A DNA stretch of 64,000 bases from JBNKFV01 sp050289485 (GCA_050289485.1 JBNKFV010000001.1:78405-142404), one strand, 5' to 3'; counted from the first letter of the stretch, positions 9,520-18,632 are shown. Notes: generated from the letters alone by a model not told the origin. Made by a program: numbers and translations.

Positions 9520-9729
9520 ATGGCAGAGAATATTCTGGAACGCTTGGAAAAGCAGCTGGACTTACTGATTGCGGCTTGCGAAAAACTCCAACACGAAAAT
9601 GATGCACTCAAAGCCCGTGAAACCAACTGGTTACAGGAAAGAGCGCGCCTGATCGAGAAGAATGAGCTTGCCAAGACTCGCGTGGAGTCAATGATTCATC
9701 GCTTGAAAAGCCTTGAAGCAGAATCCTGA
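9520..9729 (+). CDS. ZapB-like coiled-coil protein (TIGR02449 type)
   Basis: 69-residue protein that is nearly all coiled coil (MAENILERLEKQLDLLI, then ENDALKARE and LIEKNELAKTRVESM), ending just before zapA. Small coiled-coil proteins of this type regularly precede zapA in Pseudomonas-like gammaproteobacteria and are thought to be division-related. An upstream ATG at 9460 would add 20 residues unlike the family, so the internal ATG is preferred although its Shine-Dalgarno is poor. Confidence 0.8.
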   Translation: MAENILERLEKQLDLLIAACEKLQHENDALKARETNWLQERARLIEKNELAKTRVESMIHRLKSLEAES

Positions 9730-9752
9730 TTGAATACGCCAGGGAGACCGTC

Positions 9753-10040
9753 GTGACAACCACCGTTATGGTTCACATTTTAGGCAAGGAATACCAAGTT
9801 GCCTGCCGCGCAGAGGAGCGGGAGCAATTGCTCCAGGCTTCACAGCTGCTAGATTCAAGGATGCGTGCGATCAAGCAAAACAGCAATGTTATCGGCCTTG
9901 AGCGCATTGCGGTGATGGCGGCGTTAAACCTTGCCCACGAATTATTGCAGGCATCTACTCAGCCTTCTAACGCTGCCGATAACGAACAGCTGTCTCGCCT
10001 TGCCGATAAAATAGAAAGCGCCGTTAACCGCCTGGGGTAG
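9753..10040 (+). CDS. zapA: Cell division protein ZapA
   Basis: Binds and cross-links FtsZ filaments at the division ring. The 95-residue protein has the family N-terminus VHILGKEYQVACRAEER followed by LLDSRMRAIK and a C-terminal coiled coil. It uses a GTG start (9753) with GGGAG about 6 nt upstream. It is 23 bp downstream of the ZapB-like gene and is followed by 6S RNA, the arrangement found across gammaproteobacteria. Confidence 0.93.
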   Translation: MTTTVMVHILGKEYQVACRAEEREQLLQASQLLDSRMRAIKQNSNVIGLERIAVMAALNLAHELLQASTQPSNAADNEQLSRLADKIESAVNRLG

Positions 10041-10058
10041 TTCATTTCCAGAAAGCAC

Positions 10059-10087
10059 CTGACACTGCTTTTTTGCTTCGTTATACT
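10059..10087 (+). promoter_or_regulatory. Sigma-70 promoter of 6S RNA
   Basis: CTGACA (10059-10064) and TATACT (10082-10087) with a 17-bp spacer, placing the start near 10094, where the 6S closing stem begins. Confidence 0.7.
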
Positions 10088-10093
10088 GTGCGG

Positions 10094-10265
10094 CCCCTGG
10101 GGTGATCGCCAGTTGACTATGTCCCTGAGCCGATAATCTGTACCCCGGAAGCGACTCGCTGGTGACGGTGTGCATGTCCGCATGACGGAAAGCCTAAAGC
10201 ACCACAGTTTCTTCCACCTTGAACTTTACGGTTCAAGGCCACGTCGACAGCGACACCTTGGGTTT
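10094..10265 (+). ncRNA. ssrS: 6S RNA
   Basis: 6S RNA binds the sigma-70 RNA polymerase holoenzyme and mimics an open promoter. The segment lies between zapA and fthC, its conserved site. It contains the conserved GTCCCTGAGCCGATAAT block and the downstream CCTTGAAC...GTTCAAGG hairpin. The ends pair: GGGGTGATCGCCAGTTGAC near the 5' end can pair with GTCGACAGCGACACCTT near the 3' end, giving the long closing stem. A short T-rich stretch follows at 10263. The ends are approximate. Confidence 0.88.
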
Positions 10266-10290
10266 TATTGTTTGGCAGAGCATTCTTCCC

Positions 10291-10899
10291 ATGCAACAAG
10301 TAGATCAACGCAAGCAACTGCGTCGAGCTGCCCGCGGGGCCCGCAGGCAACTCACTGTAAGACAGCAGCGAACCGCCAGCTATTACCTGACCCGTCAATT
10401 ACTCCGCCACTCCGCCTTACTGCGCAGTCACGATATTGCCCTGTATATCCCTAACGACGGCGAAATAGATCCAACCCCCCTGATTAAAGTACTGAGGCAA
10501 CGTGGCAAACAATGCTACCTGCCCGTATTGCGCCCGTTTATCAATAAACTCTGGTTTGCACCACTCACACTCGGCAGCAAAATGAAGCCGAACCGTTTTG
10601 GCATTCCAGAACCCGATGTAGCCCCATCACAAATGCGCAACGCCCAAAGCCTAAACGTGATTCTTATGCCTCTGGTAGCATTTGATCGCCATGGTGGACG
10701 ACTGGGGATGGGTGGCGGATTCTACGATCGCACCCTTGCCTTCAAGACAAGGCAAAGTGCACCGACCAGCCCCAGGCTCATCGGGCTGGCACACGAATGC
10801 CAAGAAGTCGAACAGATCCCTATGGAGTCATGGGACATACCTTTGGATGCCATCGCCACAGATAAACGGGTAATTGACTGTAAAAGCCCCACCCCATAG
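10291..10899 (+). CDS. fthC: 5-formyltetrahydrofolate cyclo-ligase
   Basis: ATP-dependent conversion of 5-formyl-THF to 5,10-methenyl-THF (YgfA/FthC). From the ATG at 10291 the protein has 202 residues. The C-terminal signature GRLGMGGGFYDRTL is present, and RKQLRRAARGARRQL matches the family N-terminus. An ATG at 10219 would start inside the 6S RNA and is rejected. Linkage 6S RNA-fthC is conserved and linked to stationary-phase and persister physiology in E. coli. Confidence 0.93.
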   Translation: MQQVDQRKQLRRAARGARRQLTVRQQRTASYYLTRQLLRHSALLRSHDIALYIPNDGEIDPTPLIKVLRQRGKQCYLPVLRPFINKLWFAPLTLGSKMKPNRFGIPEPDVAPSQMRNAQSLNVILMPLVAFDRHGGRLGMGGGFYDRTLAFKTRQSAPTSPRLIGLAHECQEVEQIPMESWDIPLDAIATDKRVIDCKSPTP

Positions 10900-11478
10900 G
10901 CTCTGGGGAACAATCAGCCATCCTGGTACAGAAATGCTTTCAGCGGTAGCTGGGTGTAGCCAACCTCAAGCTAACCTGGAAAATTGAGCGAATTGGGAAG
11001 AGAAGGAAGATAGAATATGAAACGGCGACTCCCTGTCGCCGCGTCTTATTTTGTCATTATGCCATTTAGCGAGTGGCAATCCCCTGCTGAAGACCGGCAG
11101 GAGGCTCTTTGTCAGTATTAAATACATCACTGACACTCAAACTACTAGCAAGCACCCCCACAAAAAAGGCTATAACAACAACGGTGAGTAAATCATTTTT
11201 CATGTTATTAACCTTTTAAACAGAATATCCTCTTCAATGCATTGACTTATTAAAGAGAGCAAAAGTTATACAGCATATACTTGCTGTACGCCAGCATTTT
11301 GTCGCTTTTTTAGCGCGTAAAGCGAAATCTACTAATTTCGCCAACACTCTGCAAGAAGGGAAACACTGATTTTGCGGCCTGCGTCACATGCACAGTAAGT
11401 AGCTGCTAACATTACAGAAATTTTAACAAGAAAAACGAAGGCTGCGGGCACCAACCTACTGGCCCCGCAGAGAAAAAA
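10900..11478. other. Intergenic region between fthC and ilvA with one small ORF
   Basis: Nothing is recognised apart from the 45-codon minus-strand reading frame at 11066-11203, which is listed separately. The rest is AT-rich without an obvious terminator with a T-tract. Confidence 0.4.
11066..11203 (-). CDS. Small single-pass membrane protein candidate (45 aa)
   Basis: ATG at 11203 opens MKNDLLTVVVIAFFVGVLAS, then SLSVSDVFNTDKEPPAGLQQ and a short tail, stop at 11066. Residues 5-22 form one hydrophobic helix and the remainder is polar. An AAAAGG lies about 8 nt before the ATG. The coding-like composition and clean helix suggest a real small membrane protein, but no family is recognised. Confidence 0.5.
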   Translation of the reverse strand: MKNDLLTVVVIAFFVGVLASSLSVSDVFNTDKEPPAGLQQGIATR

Positions 11479-12996
11479 TTAGCCAAGGAAGAGCTTATAA
11501 ACCTCGTTCTGGGTTTCGTCCCAATAACGGTAATTGAGCCCTTCCAAAAACGCACTAACTTCGGCTTTTTCTTCTTTCCGCACTTGCATGCCCACCAGTA
11601 CCCGACCATAGGCAGAACCATGGTTGCGATAGTGGAACATAGAAATATTCCAACGGCCCGCCAACTGGCTCAAGAAATTAAACAACGCCCCAGGGCGCTC
11701 GGGAAACTCAAACCGATAGACCACTTCATTGCCTACCTCTGCCGGTGCATGGCCTCCTACCATATGACGAATATGCATTTTTGCCATTTCATCTTCGGTT
11801 AAATCGATTACCGCGTAGCCTTTATCCTTAAGCTCACTGACCAGGGTTACCCGCTCATTAGGGTCGGTAGATACCTGTACACCCACAAAAACATGGGCCT
11901 CGGCTTTACTGCTATAACGGTAATTGAACTCGGTGATGTTGCGCCGCTGAATATCGCGCAAAAACTGCCTATAAGTACCGGGCTTTTCTGGCAAGGTTAC
12001 TGCCAGAATAGCCTCGCGTTTTTCGCCAATTTCGGTACGCTCAGAAATATAACGCAAACGATCAAAGTTGGTGTTTGCCCCACTGTCGACGGCAATCAGT
12101 GTTTGCCCGGTACAGCCATTTTGCTCGATGTATTTCTTCAGCCCTGCCAGGGCCAGCGCACCAGCGGGCTCGGCAATCGAACGAGTGTCTTCAAAAATAT
12201 CCTTGATGGCCGCACACATTTCATCACTGGTGGCAGTAATCACCCCATCTACGCTCTTACGCAACACACGAAACGTTTCTTTACCTATTTGCGCTACGGC
12301 TACACCATCGGCAAAGATGCCCACCTGGGGTAAAGTAGCCCTGCGGTTTTTATCCAAGGCCAGTTTCAAACAGGCGGCGTCTTCGGGCTCAACGGCAATC
12401 ACTTTAATATCGGGCCGTACATATTTGATGTAAGCGGCCATACCTGCAGCCAGGCCACCGCCACCCACGGGAATAAACACAGCATCAATATGGGCCGGAT
12501 ATTGGCGCAGAATCTCCATGGCCACCGTACCCTGCCCCGCGATCACATCGGGATCATCGTAGGGATGGATGTATATCATGCCCTTTTCTTCTACCAGCTT
12601 TTTCGCGTAGGCAGACGCCTCGTCGTAAGTGTCACCGTGCAATACCACTTTGGCGCCACGACCGCGCACAGCATCCACTTTGATAGACGGGGTAGTGCGC
12701 GGCATCACGATGGTAGCCTTCATCCCCAAGCGTTGAGCACTCAATGCCAAACCTTGCGCGTGGTTACCCGCCGACGCGGCGATCACCCCCAACGCTCGTT
12801 CTGCTTCTGTGAGCTGCAGAAGTTTGTTATACGCACCACGAATTTTAAACGAGAACACCGGCTGCAAATCTTCACGCTTGAGTAAAATATTGTTGTCGAA
12901 ACGACGAGACAACAGGCGCGCCTGATCGAGAGGCGTTTCTACAGCGACATCATAGATGCGTGCATCGAGAATCCGTTTTATATAGGTGTGCGGCAT
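11479..12996 (-). CDS. ilvA: Threonine ammonia-lyase, biosynthetic (IlvA)
   Basis: PLP enzyme deaminating threonine to 2-oxobutyrate, the first step of isoleucine synthesis. About 505 residues: an N-terminal fold-type II domain with the PLP lysine in SFKIRGAYNK and the GGGGLAAG phosphate loop, then two C-terminal ACT-like domains (around FPEKPGTYRQFL and FPERPGALFNFL) that mediate isoleucine/valine control. The ATG at 12996 (MPHTYIKRIL) is preferred over a TTG 18 nt upstream. Divergent from rpiA. Confidence 0.95.
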   Translation of the reverse strand: MPHTYIKRILDARIYDVAVETPLDQARLLSRRFDNNILLKREDLQPVFSFKIRGAYNKLLQLTEAERALGVIAASAGNHAQGLALSAQRLGMKATIVMPRTTPSIKVDAVRGRGAKVVLHGDTYDEASAYAKKLVEEKGMIYIHPYDDPDVIAGQGTVAMEILRQYPAHIDAVFIPVGGGGLAAGMAAYIKYVRPDIKVIAVEPEDAACLKLALDKNRRATLPQVGIFADGVAVAQIGKETFRVLRKSVDGVITATSDEMCAAIKDIFEDTRSIAEPAGALALAGLKKYIEQNGCTGQTLIAVDSGANTNFDRLRYISERTEIGEKREAILAVTLPEKPGTYRQFLRDIQRRNITEFNYRYSSKAEAHVFVGVQVSTDPNERVTLVSELKDKGYAVIDLTEDEMAKMHIRHMVGGHAPAEVGNEVVYRFEFPERPGALFNFLSQLAGRWNISMFHYRNHGSAYGRVLVGMQVRKEEKAEVSAFLEGLNYRYWDETQNEVYKLFLG

Positions 12997-13174
12997 GGGT
13001 ACTGCTCTAAACAATGTGGAGTGAATGGAAAGAGCGCATGGTAAATGATGCGGTGCCGCAAGTCACCCGCACAAGGTGCAAACCAGGCTCAGATCTGGCT
13101 GTCGGGTAGCTTCACTGCTTGCACAGGCTCTAACCACCCTTATAATTCCTATTTTTTCTCTGCGAGTATTCTTT

Positions 13175-13858
13175 ATGTCTCTGTCACAAGACGAACTGAA
13201 ACGGGCGGTTGCCAAAGCTGCGGTTGACTACATACGCCCCAAACTGGAAAACAACAGCATTGTTGGGGTGGGCACCGGCTCTACCGCAAACTTCTTCATC
13301 GACTACCTGGCAGAGATCAAAAGCGAATTTGACGGTACCGTTGCCAGTTCTGAGGCCTCTGCCGAGCGCCTGAAAAAACACGGGATACCGGTGTACGACC
13401 TCAACAGCATTGATAGTTTGGTGGTTTACGTCGATGGCGCTGACGAAACCAACCCCACATTGGAGCTGATCAAAGGTGGTGGCGCAGCCCTTACCCGTGA
13501 AAAAATCGTGGCCGCCGTGGCCGAAGAGTTTGTCTGTATTGCCGATGACAGCAAATGGGTAGATGTGCTCGGTGCTTTCCCATTACCGGTAGAAGTCATC
13601 CCGATGGCCCGCTCCCATGTGGGCCGCGAGCTGGTAAAACTGGGTGGCGACCCGGTTTATCGCCAGGGCGTGGTCACCGACAACGGCAACGTGATAATCG
13701 ACGTACACAATATGCGCATTACCGACCCTAAAACCACCGAACAACAGATCAACCAGATTGTCGGGGTGGTAACCAACGGTTTATTTGCAGCGCGCTCGGC
13801 CGACGTATTATTACTGGGCACCGAAAAGGGAGTGGAAACCGTCACTCTCGACAAGTAA
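13175..13858 (+). CDS. rpiA: Ribose-5-phosphate isomerase A
   Basis: Interconverts ribose 5-phosphate and ribulose 5-phosphate. From the ATG at 13175 the protein has 227 residues. Motifs are GVGTGSTANFFID, SSEASAERLKKHGI, VDGADETN and KGGGAALTREKI, which carry the substrate-binding and catalytic residues. An in-frame ATG at 13076 would add 33 residues unlike the family. ilvA/rpiA head-to-head is a frequent gammaproteobacterial arrangement. Confidence 0.95.
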   Translation: MSLSQDELKRAVAKAAVDYIRPKLENNSIVGVGTGSTANFFIDYLAEIKSEFDGTVASSEASAERLKKHGIPVYDLNSIDSLVVYVDGADETNPTLELIKGGGAALTREKIVAAVAEEFVCIADDSKWVDVLGAFPLPVEVIPMARSHVGRELVKLGGDPVYRQGVVTDNGNVIIDVHNMRITDPKTTEQQINQIVGVVTNGLFAARSADVLLLGTEKGVETVTLDK

Positions 13859-13938
13859 GCAGCACATCCAATACATGTGACGACGCCATCACCCAAACTA
13901 CCACCCAGCAATAGGCTGCCAGGATCAGTGTTAATCAG

Positions 13939-15168
13939 CTAATGCACTCGCACCTGCGCAGCGGTGGTTTCCAGCGAATTGATCAACTGTTTTAGCCGGT
14001 GACTCATTTCACCACTAGCGACCAGTTGCTCAACCATGCTCTGGGTAGTGACACATATCTCGTTGATATTCGCCAATACCTCATCGGTGGAGGCAGTCTG
14101 CTTACCTGATGTCTCGGCAATGTCGTGATTACTCTCAGCAATGCGCGCAACAGTCTGATTAATCTCATCCAATGCCTGCTGCCCGGCCGTGGCCTCGATC
14201 ACGCATTGCTTCACCTGCTCTGAGCTTTGGATCATTTGCGTGCGGGAAGACTCCATGGCCTGCAGTAGTTGCACCATAGTGTCGTTAATCTGGTTAGTGG
14301 AATCCTGCACCCGCTGCGCCAGGCTGCGAACCTCGTCGGCCACCACAGCAAACCCCCGCCCCTGCTCACCGGCACGAGCTGCCTCAATCGCGGCATTTAA
14401 CGCCAGCAAGTTAGTCTGTTCAGCAATCGCCCGAATCTCATCCACGGTTTGGCTAATACCCTGACTATGACTGGCCAGCGTGCTTACATTCGCAACCGCC
14501 GTTGCAACGCAGTCGGCAAGCTTCTCGATCGATACAGTACTGGTAGCCACCTGCTCACTGCCTTTCACGGCCGCTTCACGTGCCTGCTGTGAGAGACTGT
14601 GAGCGTCACGAGCGCTGGCCGCTATTCCCTGAAAACTTTGCAGCATGTCTTGCACGATGCGAGATGACCGGTCCATGCCCTGTTGCTGAGCCGCCAGGCT
14701 GTCACGCCGCTCATCGGCCTCTCCTGCCAACGCATCCACTTCCCGCAACAACTGCTCGATAGCGGCCTGCATACTGCCGACAACACTGGCGGTACGATCC
14801 TGCATGGCATTAAAGGCCTGCGCCATCTCGCCGATTTCATCCGACGAATCCACCGCCGCCCGCTGCCGCAAATCACCTGACTGCTGCACGGCCACCATGG
14901 TATTTTTGAGCTGGTTAACATGCCGCTCAATAAAGCTGATCAATACCTGTGAACCCACCATTTCCAGCACCATCAGGACCGTAACCACACCGGCAAACCC
15001 AGGCGCAAACTGCCAGAACACCTCCATAAATGGCGCATTCGACACAGAGGCTATTTGATACATGGCGTATAGTACGAGCAGGCACAACACCAGCACCACC
15101 ACGACATTGAGTAACCAGAATTTATACTTTAAGCGCGCGTGGGTTAGAAAACTCAACATGCCAATCAT
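13939..15168 (-). CDS. Methyl-accepting chemotaxis protein with minimal periplasmic region
   Basis: 409-residue chemoreceptor. Two transmembrane helices (about residues 18-40 and 53-75) enclose only about a dozen residues, so it probably lacks a periplasmic ligand domain and senses cytoplasmic or membrane signals. A HAMP-like region follows (DSSDEIGEMAQAFNAM). The signalling hairpin is in the C-terminal half with tip motif NLLALNAAIEAARAGEQGRG and FAVVADEVRSLAQR. No other chemotaxis gene is nearby. Confidence 0.9.
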   Translation of the reverse strand: MIGMLSFLTHARLKYKFWLLNVVVVLVLCLLVLYAMYQIASVSNAPFMEVFWQFAPGFAGVVTVLMVLEMVGSQVLISFIERHVNQLKNTMVAVQQSGDLRQRAAVDSSDEIGEMAQAFNAMQDRTASVVGSMQAAIEQLLREVDALAGEADERRDSLAAQQQGMDRSSRIVQDMLQSFQGIAASARDAHSLSQQAREAAVKGSEQVATSTVSIEKLADCVATAVANVSTLASHSQGISQTVDEIRAIAEQTNLLALNAAIEAARAGEQGRGFAVVADEVRSLAQRVQDSTNQINDTMVQLLQAMESSRTQMIQSSEQVKQCVIEATAGQQALDEINQTVARIAESNHDIAETSGKQTASTDEVLANINEICVTTQSMVEQLVASGEMSHRLKQLINSLETTAAQVRVH

Positions 15169-15369
15169 CCAAAACAGAAACCAAACAGAAGAGAGTATAG
15201 TAATGACTCATCAGGTTTTCAGGGTTGTTGTCGGTCAAGTAATGTCCTAGCAAATCGCGCAGGCCAGACAACCGCAGGAGACTTCCGCCCTGAAGCAGGT
15301 TGATCCTAGCGCGAATAAATGAGGCAGTATAGTTCTTTGATATTGGAAGTGGTGACCACCTAGAGTGGT

Positions 15370-16551
15370 TTATTCAGGCCAGTACCAGGGGGGAGCGTCG
15401 AGTAGTCCCTGGTCAACAATACGGGTTTCTCCCAAGTCCTTATTCAGGCCAATGGAGTTGCAAGCGGCTTCAGCCTCCAGTGTGGCCACGAGACGGGGCG
15501 CATGGGAGACAACCCAAACCTGGGTTTCTTTAGCCGCACGAATAATCAGCCTTCCCAGCGCAGGTAAAAGATCGGGATGCAGACTGGTTTCTGGTTCATT
15601 CAATACCAGTAGAGACGGCGGGCGCGGTGTCAGTAATGCGGCCACTAACAACAAGTAGCGTAAGGTTCCATCGGAAAGCTCGGCCTGATTAAGTGGTCGC
15701 AATAAACCTTCTTGTAAAAACTGGAGTAAAAAACGGTTACCTGAGTCGGCCTCAAAACCGATGGTCGCTCCTGGAAAAGCATCTTCGATAGCAGCGTAGA
15801 GTGCGTGCCGGTCGCCAATCTCATGAATGGTTCTGAGTGCCGCGACCATGTTGTTGCCGTCATGATCAAGAACAGTTGTACGTGTTCCAATTTGCGGTGT
15901 GCGAATCACTGAGTGTGTATCGGTTCGGAACAGATCATAAAAGCGCCAGTTACGAATGGTTTGGCGAATACCATAAATTTCAGGTGTAGCAACCGGGTCA
16001 CTGATTTCATTCAGAATGCTATCGGAGGTACTGAAGTGGGCATTGTATGCGTCCCATTTGCGCCCCGAGCGAATTTTTACCACCGGCCCAGCGCGGTCAA
16101 TCAGACATGTACTGGGTCGGTAGACGTCTCCGGCCCAGATACACTCGCGCTTAATTTCAGGATCGAATTGAAACATGGACGGGTCCTGATATCCCGCTGC
16201 CCCTTGTGGTGGGGGGACACCAAGAGAGATGGCGTAACCAAAATGTTCACCCACAAAGCCAAATTGTAGCCGGGTATTTTGTTTTTTGGCTGTCCCTTGA
16301 ATGGGGGCTGTGCCATCTCTCATCGCTTTGTTAATTCTGTCAGGGCCTGCCCAGAAGGTGTGATCGAGGCCCCCTTCTTGCGCGATAGAAGAAATAAGGC
16401 TGCCTTTGGCAGTTTCCGCAAGCAGTCGCAAGGACTTATACAAGTTAGATTTACCACAACCATTGGGGCCTGTTACCACATTGAGTGCGGCCAAAGGTGA
16501 AACTACGTGCTTCAGGCTGCGGTAATTAGATACAGCAAAGGCGCTAATCAT
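15370..16551 (-). CDS. AAA family ATPase (OLD/RecF-like, AAA_21 type)
   Basis: About 393 residues from MISAF. It opens with FAVSNYRSLKHV and Walker A GPNGCGKSNL, and ends with the ABC-like AELSDGTLRYLLL signature, Walker B LLVLNEPETSLHPDLL and the WVVSHAPRLV switch. This is the architecture of stand-alone SMC/RecF-type ATPases related to OLD. There is no TOPRIM domain and no adjacent nuclease gene. An in-frame GTG at 16584 would add 11 residues; neither start has a clear Shine-Dalgarno sequence. Its role, housekeeping or defence, is not known. Confidence 0.85.
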   Translation of the reverse strand: MISAFAVSNYRSLKHVVSPLAALNVVTGPNGCGKSNLYKSLRLLAETAKGSLISSIAQEGGLDHTFWAGPDRINKAMRDGTAPIQGTAKKQNTRLQFGFVGEHFGYAISLGVPPPQGAAGYQDPSMFQFDPEIKRECIWAGDVYRPSTCLIDRAGPVVKIRSGRKWDAYNAHFSTSDSILNEISDPVATPEIYGIRQTIRNWRFYDLFRTDTHSVIRTPQIGTRTTVLDHDGNNMVAALRTIHEIGDRHALYAAIEDAFPGATIGFEADSGNRFLLQFLQEGLLRPLNQAELSDGTLRYLLLVAALLTPRPPSLLVLNEPETSLHPDLLPALGRLIIRAAKETQVWVVSHAPRLVATLEAEAACNSIGLNKDLGETRIVDQGLLDAPPWYWPE

Positions 16552-16748
16552 ATTAATGGGGTCGTTTGGTGTCAGTGCTTGCACGATACGTTTATCAATT
16601 GCCTACATCAAGATCAGATGGGTGATCGCTGGTTTTTAAGTAAATGCCAGGATAAGCTCGAGTTAATACATCCCAAAACAATCGCAGACTCTGCCGCGGA
16701 CTGCCCAGAAGAAGAACATATCAAATCAAGGAATATAGGCCACTGCCA

Positions 16749-17750
16749 CTAGATGGCGTTGCGCAATCCAAGCGCTAACGGATAGGGATTTAGGTAAGCC
16801 TGCTGCCGTATGTAGTCATTACCGTATTGCCTTACGTAGTGATTCAGCAGGGTTACCGGCACGGCCAACTGCACAAAGCCTTGGTGATACTGGTTAATCA
16901 CATTAACAACTTCCTGACGAGCCGAACCGGGCACATCGTGTTTTAAATAGCCGAGAATATGCAGCAGTACATTGGTGTGATTCTTACGTGTGGCCGGTTT
17001 GGCCAGGGCCTGCATAAAGTCGGCGAAGTAGCGTTGCTTTAATGCAGCAAAATCGCCGGTACCAACTCTCGCAACGAGGCGACCCAGTGTTTGATAGTAT
17101 TGCTGGGAGTGTGCCATCAATACATATTTATAACGTGAGTGAAAATCTACCAACCTCCCGGCTGTGTTGGCGCCACGTACATTCAATTGCCAGTCGCGGT
17201 GGGCAAATACACGTAATACGAAGTTTTCACGCAAAGGGGGATCATTCAAGCGGCCTTCTTCTTCCACTGGCAGCTGCGGGTATTTCTTCATGAGGGTATC
17301 GGCAAAAATACCCGCTCTACGCTCTTCAGCCGGGTGGCCGTTAGGTTGATACACCTTTACCCGAAATACCCCGCAACTGGGGGAGTCTTTGATAAAGATA
17401 TAACCCGATAGATGATCAAGCTCGCTGGCACGCTGCTCGCTGTAGGCGGTCATTTGGTCAGTAACATCCAGAGAGGCATCTTCACTGCCCTGCACTCTCG
17501 GATTCGCCACATCTCCCACCAAGCGAATGGTAGGCCGCGGCACACCCAAGCCTATGGCCATTTCCGGGCAGGAGGGTACAAATTCAAAGGCGTCTGCCAA
17601 CACATTCATGCAATAACGTGAAAGCTTGTGCCCGCCGTTATAACGCACTTCTTCGCCGGTGAGACAGGCGCTGATACCAACGGGAATTTTTTCAGCGCTG
17701 TGCTGAGAAGGGGATTGAGGAGACTCTTGGGATAAAACCGGTTTTGCCAT
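16749..17750 (-). CDS. DUF523 and DUF1722 (YbgA-type) protein
   Basis: 333-residue two-domain protein. The DUF523 part begins VGISACLTGEEVRYNG and continues with FVPSCPEMAIGLGVPRP and IFIKDSPSCGV, whose conserved cysteines suggest metal binding. The C-terminal DUF1722/YbgA part contains YKYVLMAHSQQYYQTLGRLV. AGGTAGG precedes the ATG. In related bacteria such proteins are linked to light or photolyase-associated genes, but no such neighbour is seen here. The biochemical role is unknown. Confidence 0.88.
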   Translation of the reverse strand: MAKPVLSQESPQSPSQHSAEKIPVGISACLTGEEVRYNGGHKLSRYCMNVLADAFEFVPSCPEMAIGLGVPRPTIRLVGDVANPRVQGSEDASLDVTDQMTAYSEQRASELDHLSGYIFIKDSPSCGVFRVKVYQPNGHPAEERRAGIFADTLMKKYPQLPVEEEGRLNDPPLRENFVLRVFAHRDWQLNVRGANTAGRLVDFHSRYKYVLMAHSQQYYQTLGRLVARVGTGDFAALKQRYFADFMQALAKPATRKNHTNVLLHILGYLKHDVPGSARQEVVNVINQYHQGFVQLAVPVTLLNHYVRQYGNDYIRQQAYLNPYPLALGLRNAI

Positions 17751-17869
17751 ACTGCCTACCTGTGATTGACCTGCCCGCCATCTGCAATTGACCTACACAG
17801 CATTGTAGACGATTCTGAGCTAGGACCTGACGCTATTAACCCGGCACGCTTTTTGTCGAGTTAATGCAA

Positions 17870-17919
17870 GCACTTAAAATACAAGGGAACTCACAAATTT
17901 CCGCCCGTATTTTAAGTGC
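17870..17919. repeat. Inverted repeat with 13-bp perfect arms
   Basis: GCACTTAAAATAC (17870-17882) and its exact reverse complement (17907-17919) are separated by 24 bp. It lies downstream of the yceI-like gene and upstream of the DUF523 gene. Confidence 0.7.
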
Positions 17920-17924
17920 GTACC

Positions 17925-17951
17925 ATTAAATAGCTAGGAGAGCTATTTAAT
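17925..17951. terminator. Hairpin with 11-bp perfect stem
   Basis: ATTAAATAGCT / AGCTATTTAAT with the 5-nt loop AGGAG, 5 bp from the preceding inverted repeat. It may terminate the yceI/ABC transporter transcript, or the pair may be protein-binding sites; the AT-rich stem makes a classical terminator less certain. Confidence 0.5.
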
Positions 17952-18009
17952 GATCAGGTTAATAGTTACGCAGACATTCCAGCGCCAGATCAGCTGTAGA
18001 AGTGAAAGA

Positions 18010-18606
18010 TCAGCGGGTGAGAGTCAGGTCAAAGGTAACAGGAACTGACAGCGTGATGGATGGCAAAGCCGCCAATTCTTTCAGCTTGTCGATACCACCG
18101 GTCAGATCAAAATCTGCTGCATTGATCAGCACAGGTTTTAGTGCCGATACCAACACTTTATCGTCTAACAGCTTGCTCACCATCACAGGTACTTGCATGC
18201 TTTTGGTTTTACCGTGCAGAGACAAGGTGAACGGCAGGTCCATCGTGATACTCTCGCCCGGTGACAGACTGCCTACGACGTCGCTGTCGAGGTTACCACT
18301 GGCAGTAGCCTGTGCAAATTTGCCAGTTTCGAAGAGGAAATCGCGCATACGTTGGTCGCGAATCTCGATGCCAGTATTCACACTTGCCAGATCAATATTC
18401 AGCGTAAAAGCACCCTCATTTGAGAGAGAACCGGTTAGCGTATCGAACTGGTGAACTTCACCAATGGTGTCTTTTTTCACCGAGACAACGCTGACTACCG
18501 ATTCACTGGCGCTTACGTCCCAGTTTGCCGACATGGCCCACTGGCTCACGCTGGCAAGTGCAGCACCCAGAACCATTCGTTTGATATTTCGATTTATCTT
18601 TAACAT
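18010..18606 (-). CDS. YceI family periplasmic protein
   Basis: 198-residue protein of the YceI lipocalin-like fold, which binds isoprenoid or lipid ligands. A Sec signal peptide is visible (KRMVLGAALASVSQWAMSA, cleavage after ASA-like MSA near residue 26). The mature part starts with NWDVSASES and keeps DLASVNTGIEIRDQRMRDFLFE typical of the family. GGAG lies 6 nt before the ATG at 18606, which decides against the upstream ATG that contains this ribosome site. It is 27 bp from the ABC exporter on the same strand. Confidence 0.9.
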   Translation of the reverse strand: MLKINRNIKRMVLGAALASVSQWAMSANWDVSASESVVSVVSVKKDTIGEVHQFDTLTGSLSNEGAFTLNIDLASVNTGIEIRDQRMRDFLFETGKFAQATASGNLDSDVVGSLSPGESITMDLPFTLSLHGKTKSMQVPVMVSKLLDDKVLVSALKPVLINAADFDLTGGIDKLKELAALPSITLSVPVTFDLTLTR

Positions 18607-18632
18607 AGCAATCTCCATTAATGTTTTAACCG

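Noticed and set aside
10117..10398. Minus-strand open frame across 6S RNA and the start of fthC
   Set aside because: Antisense to two well-supported genes and without family features.
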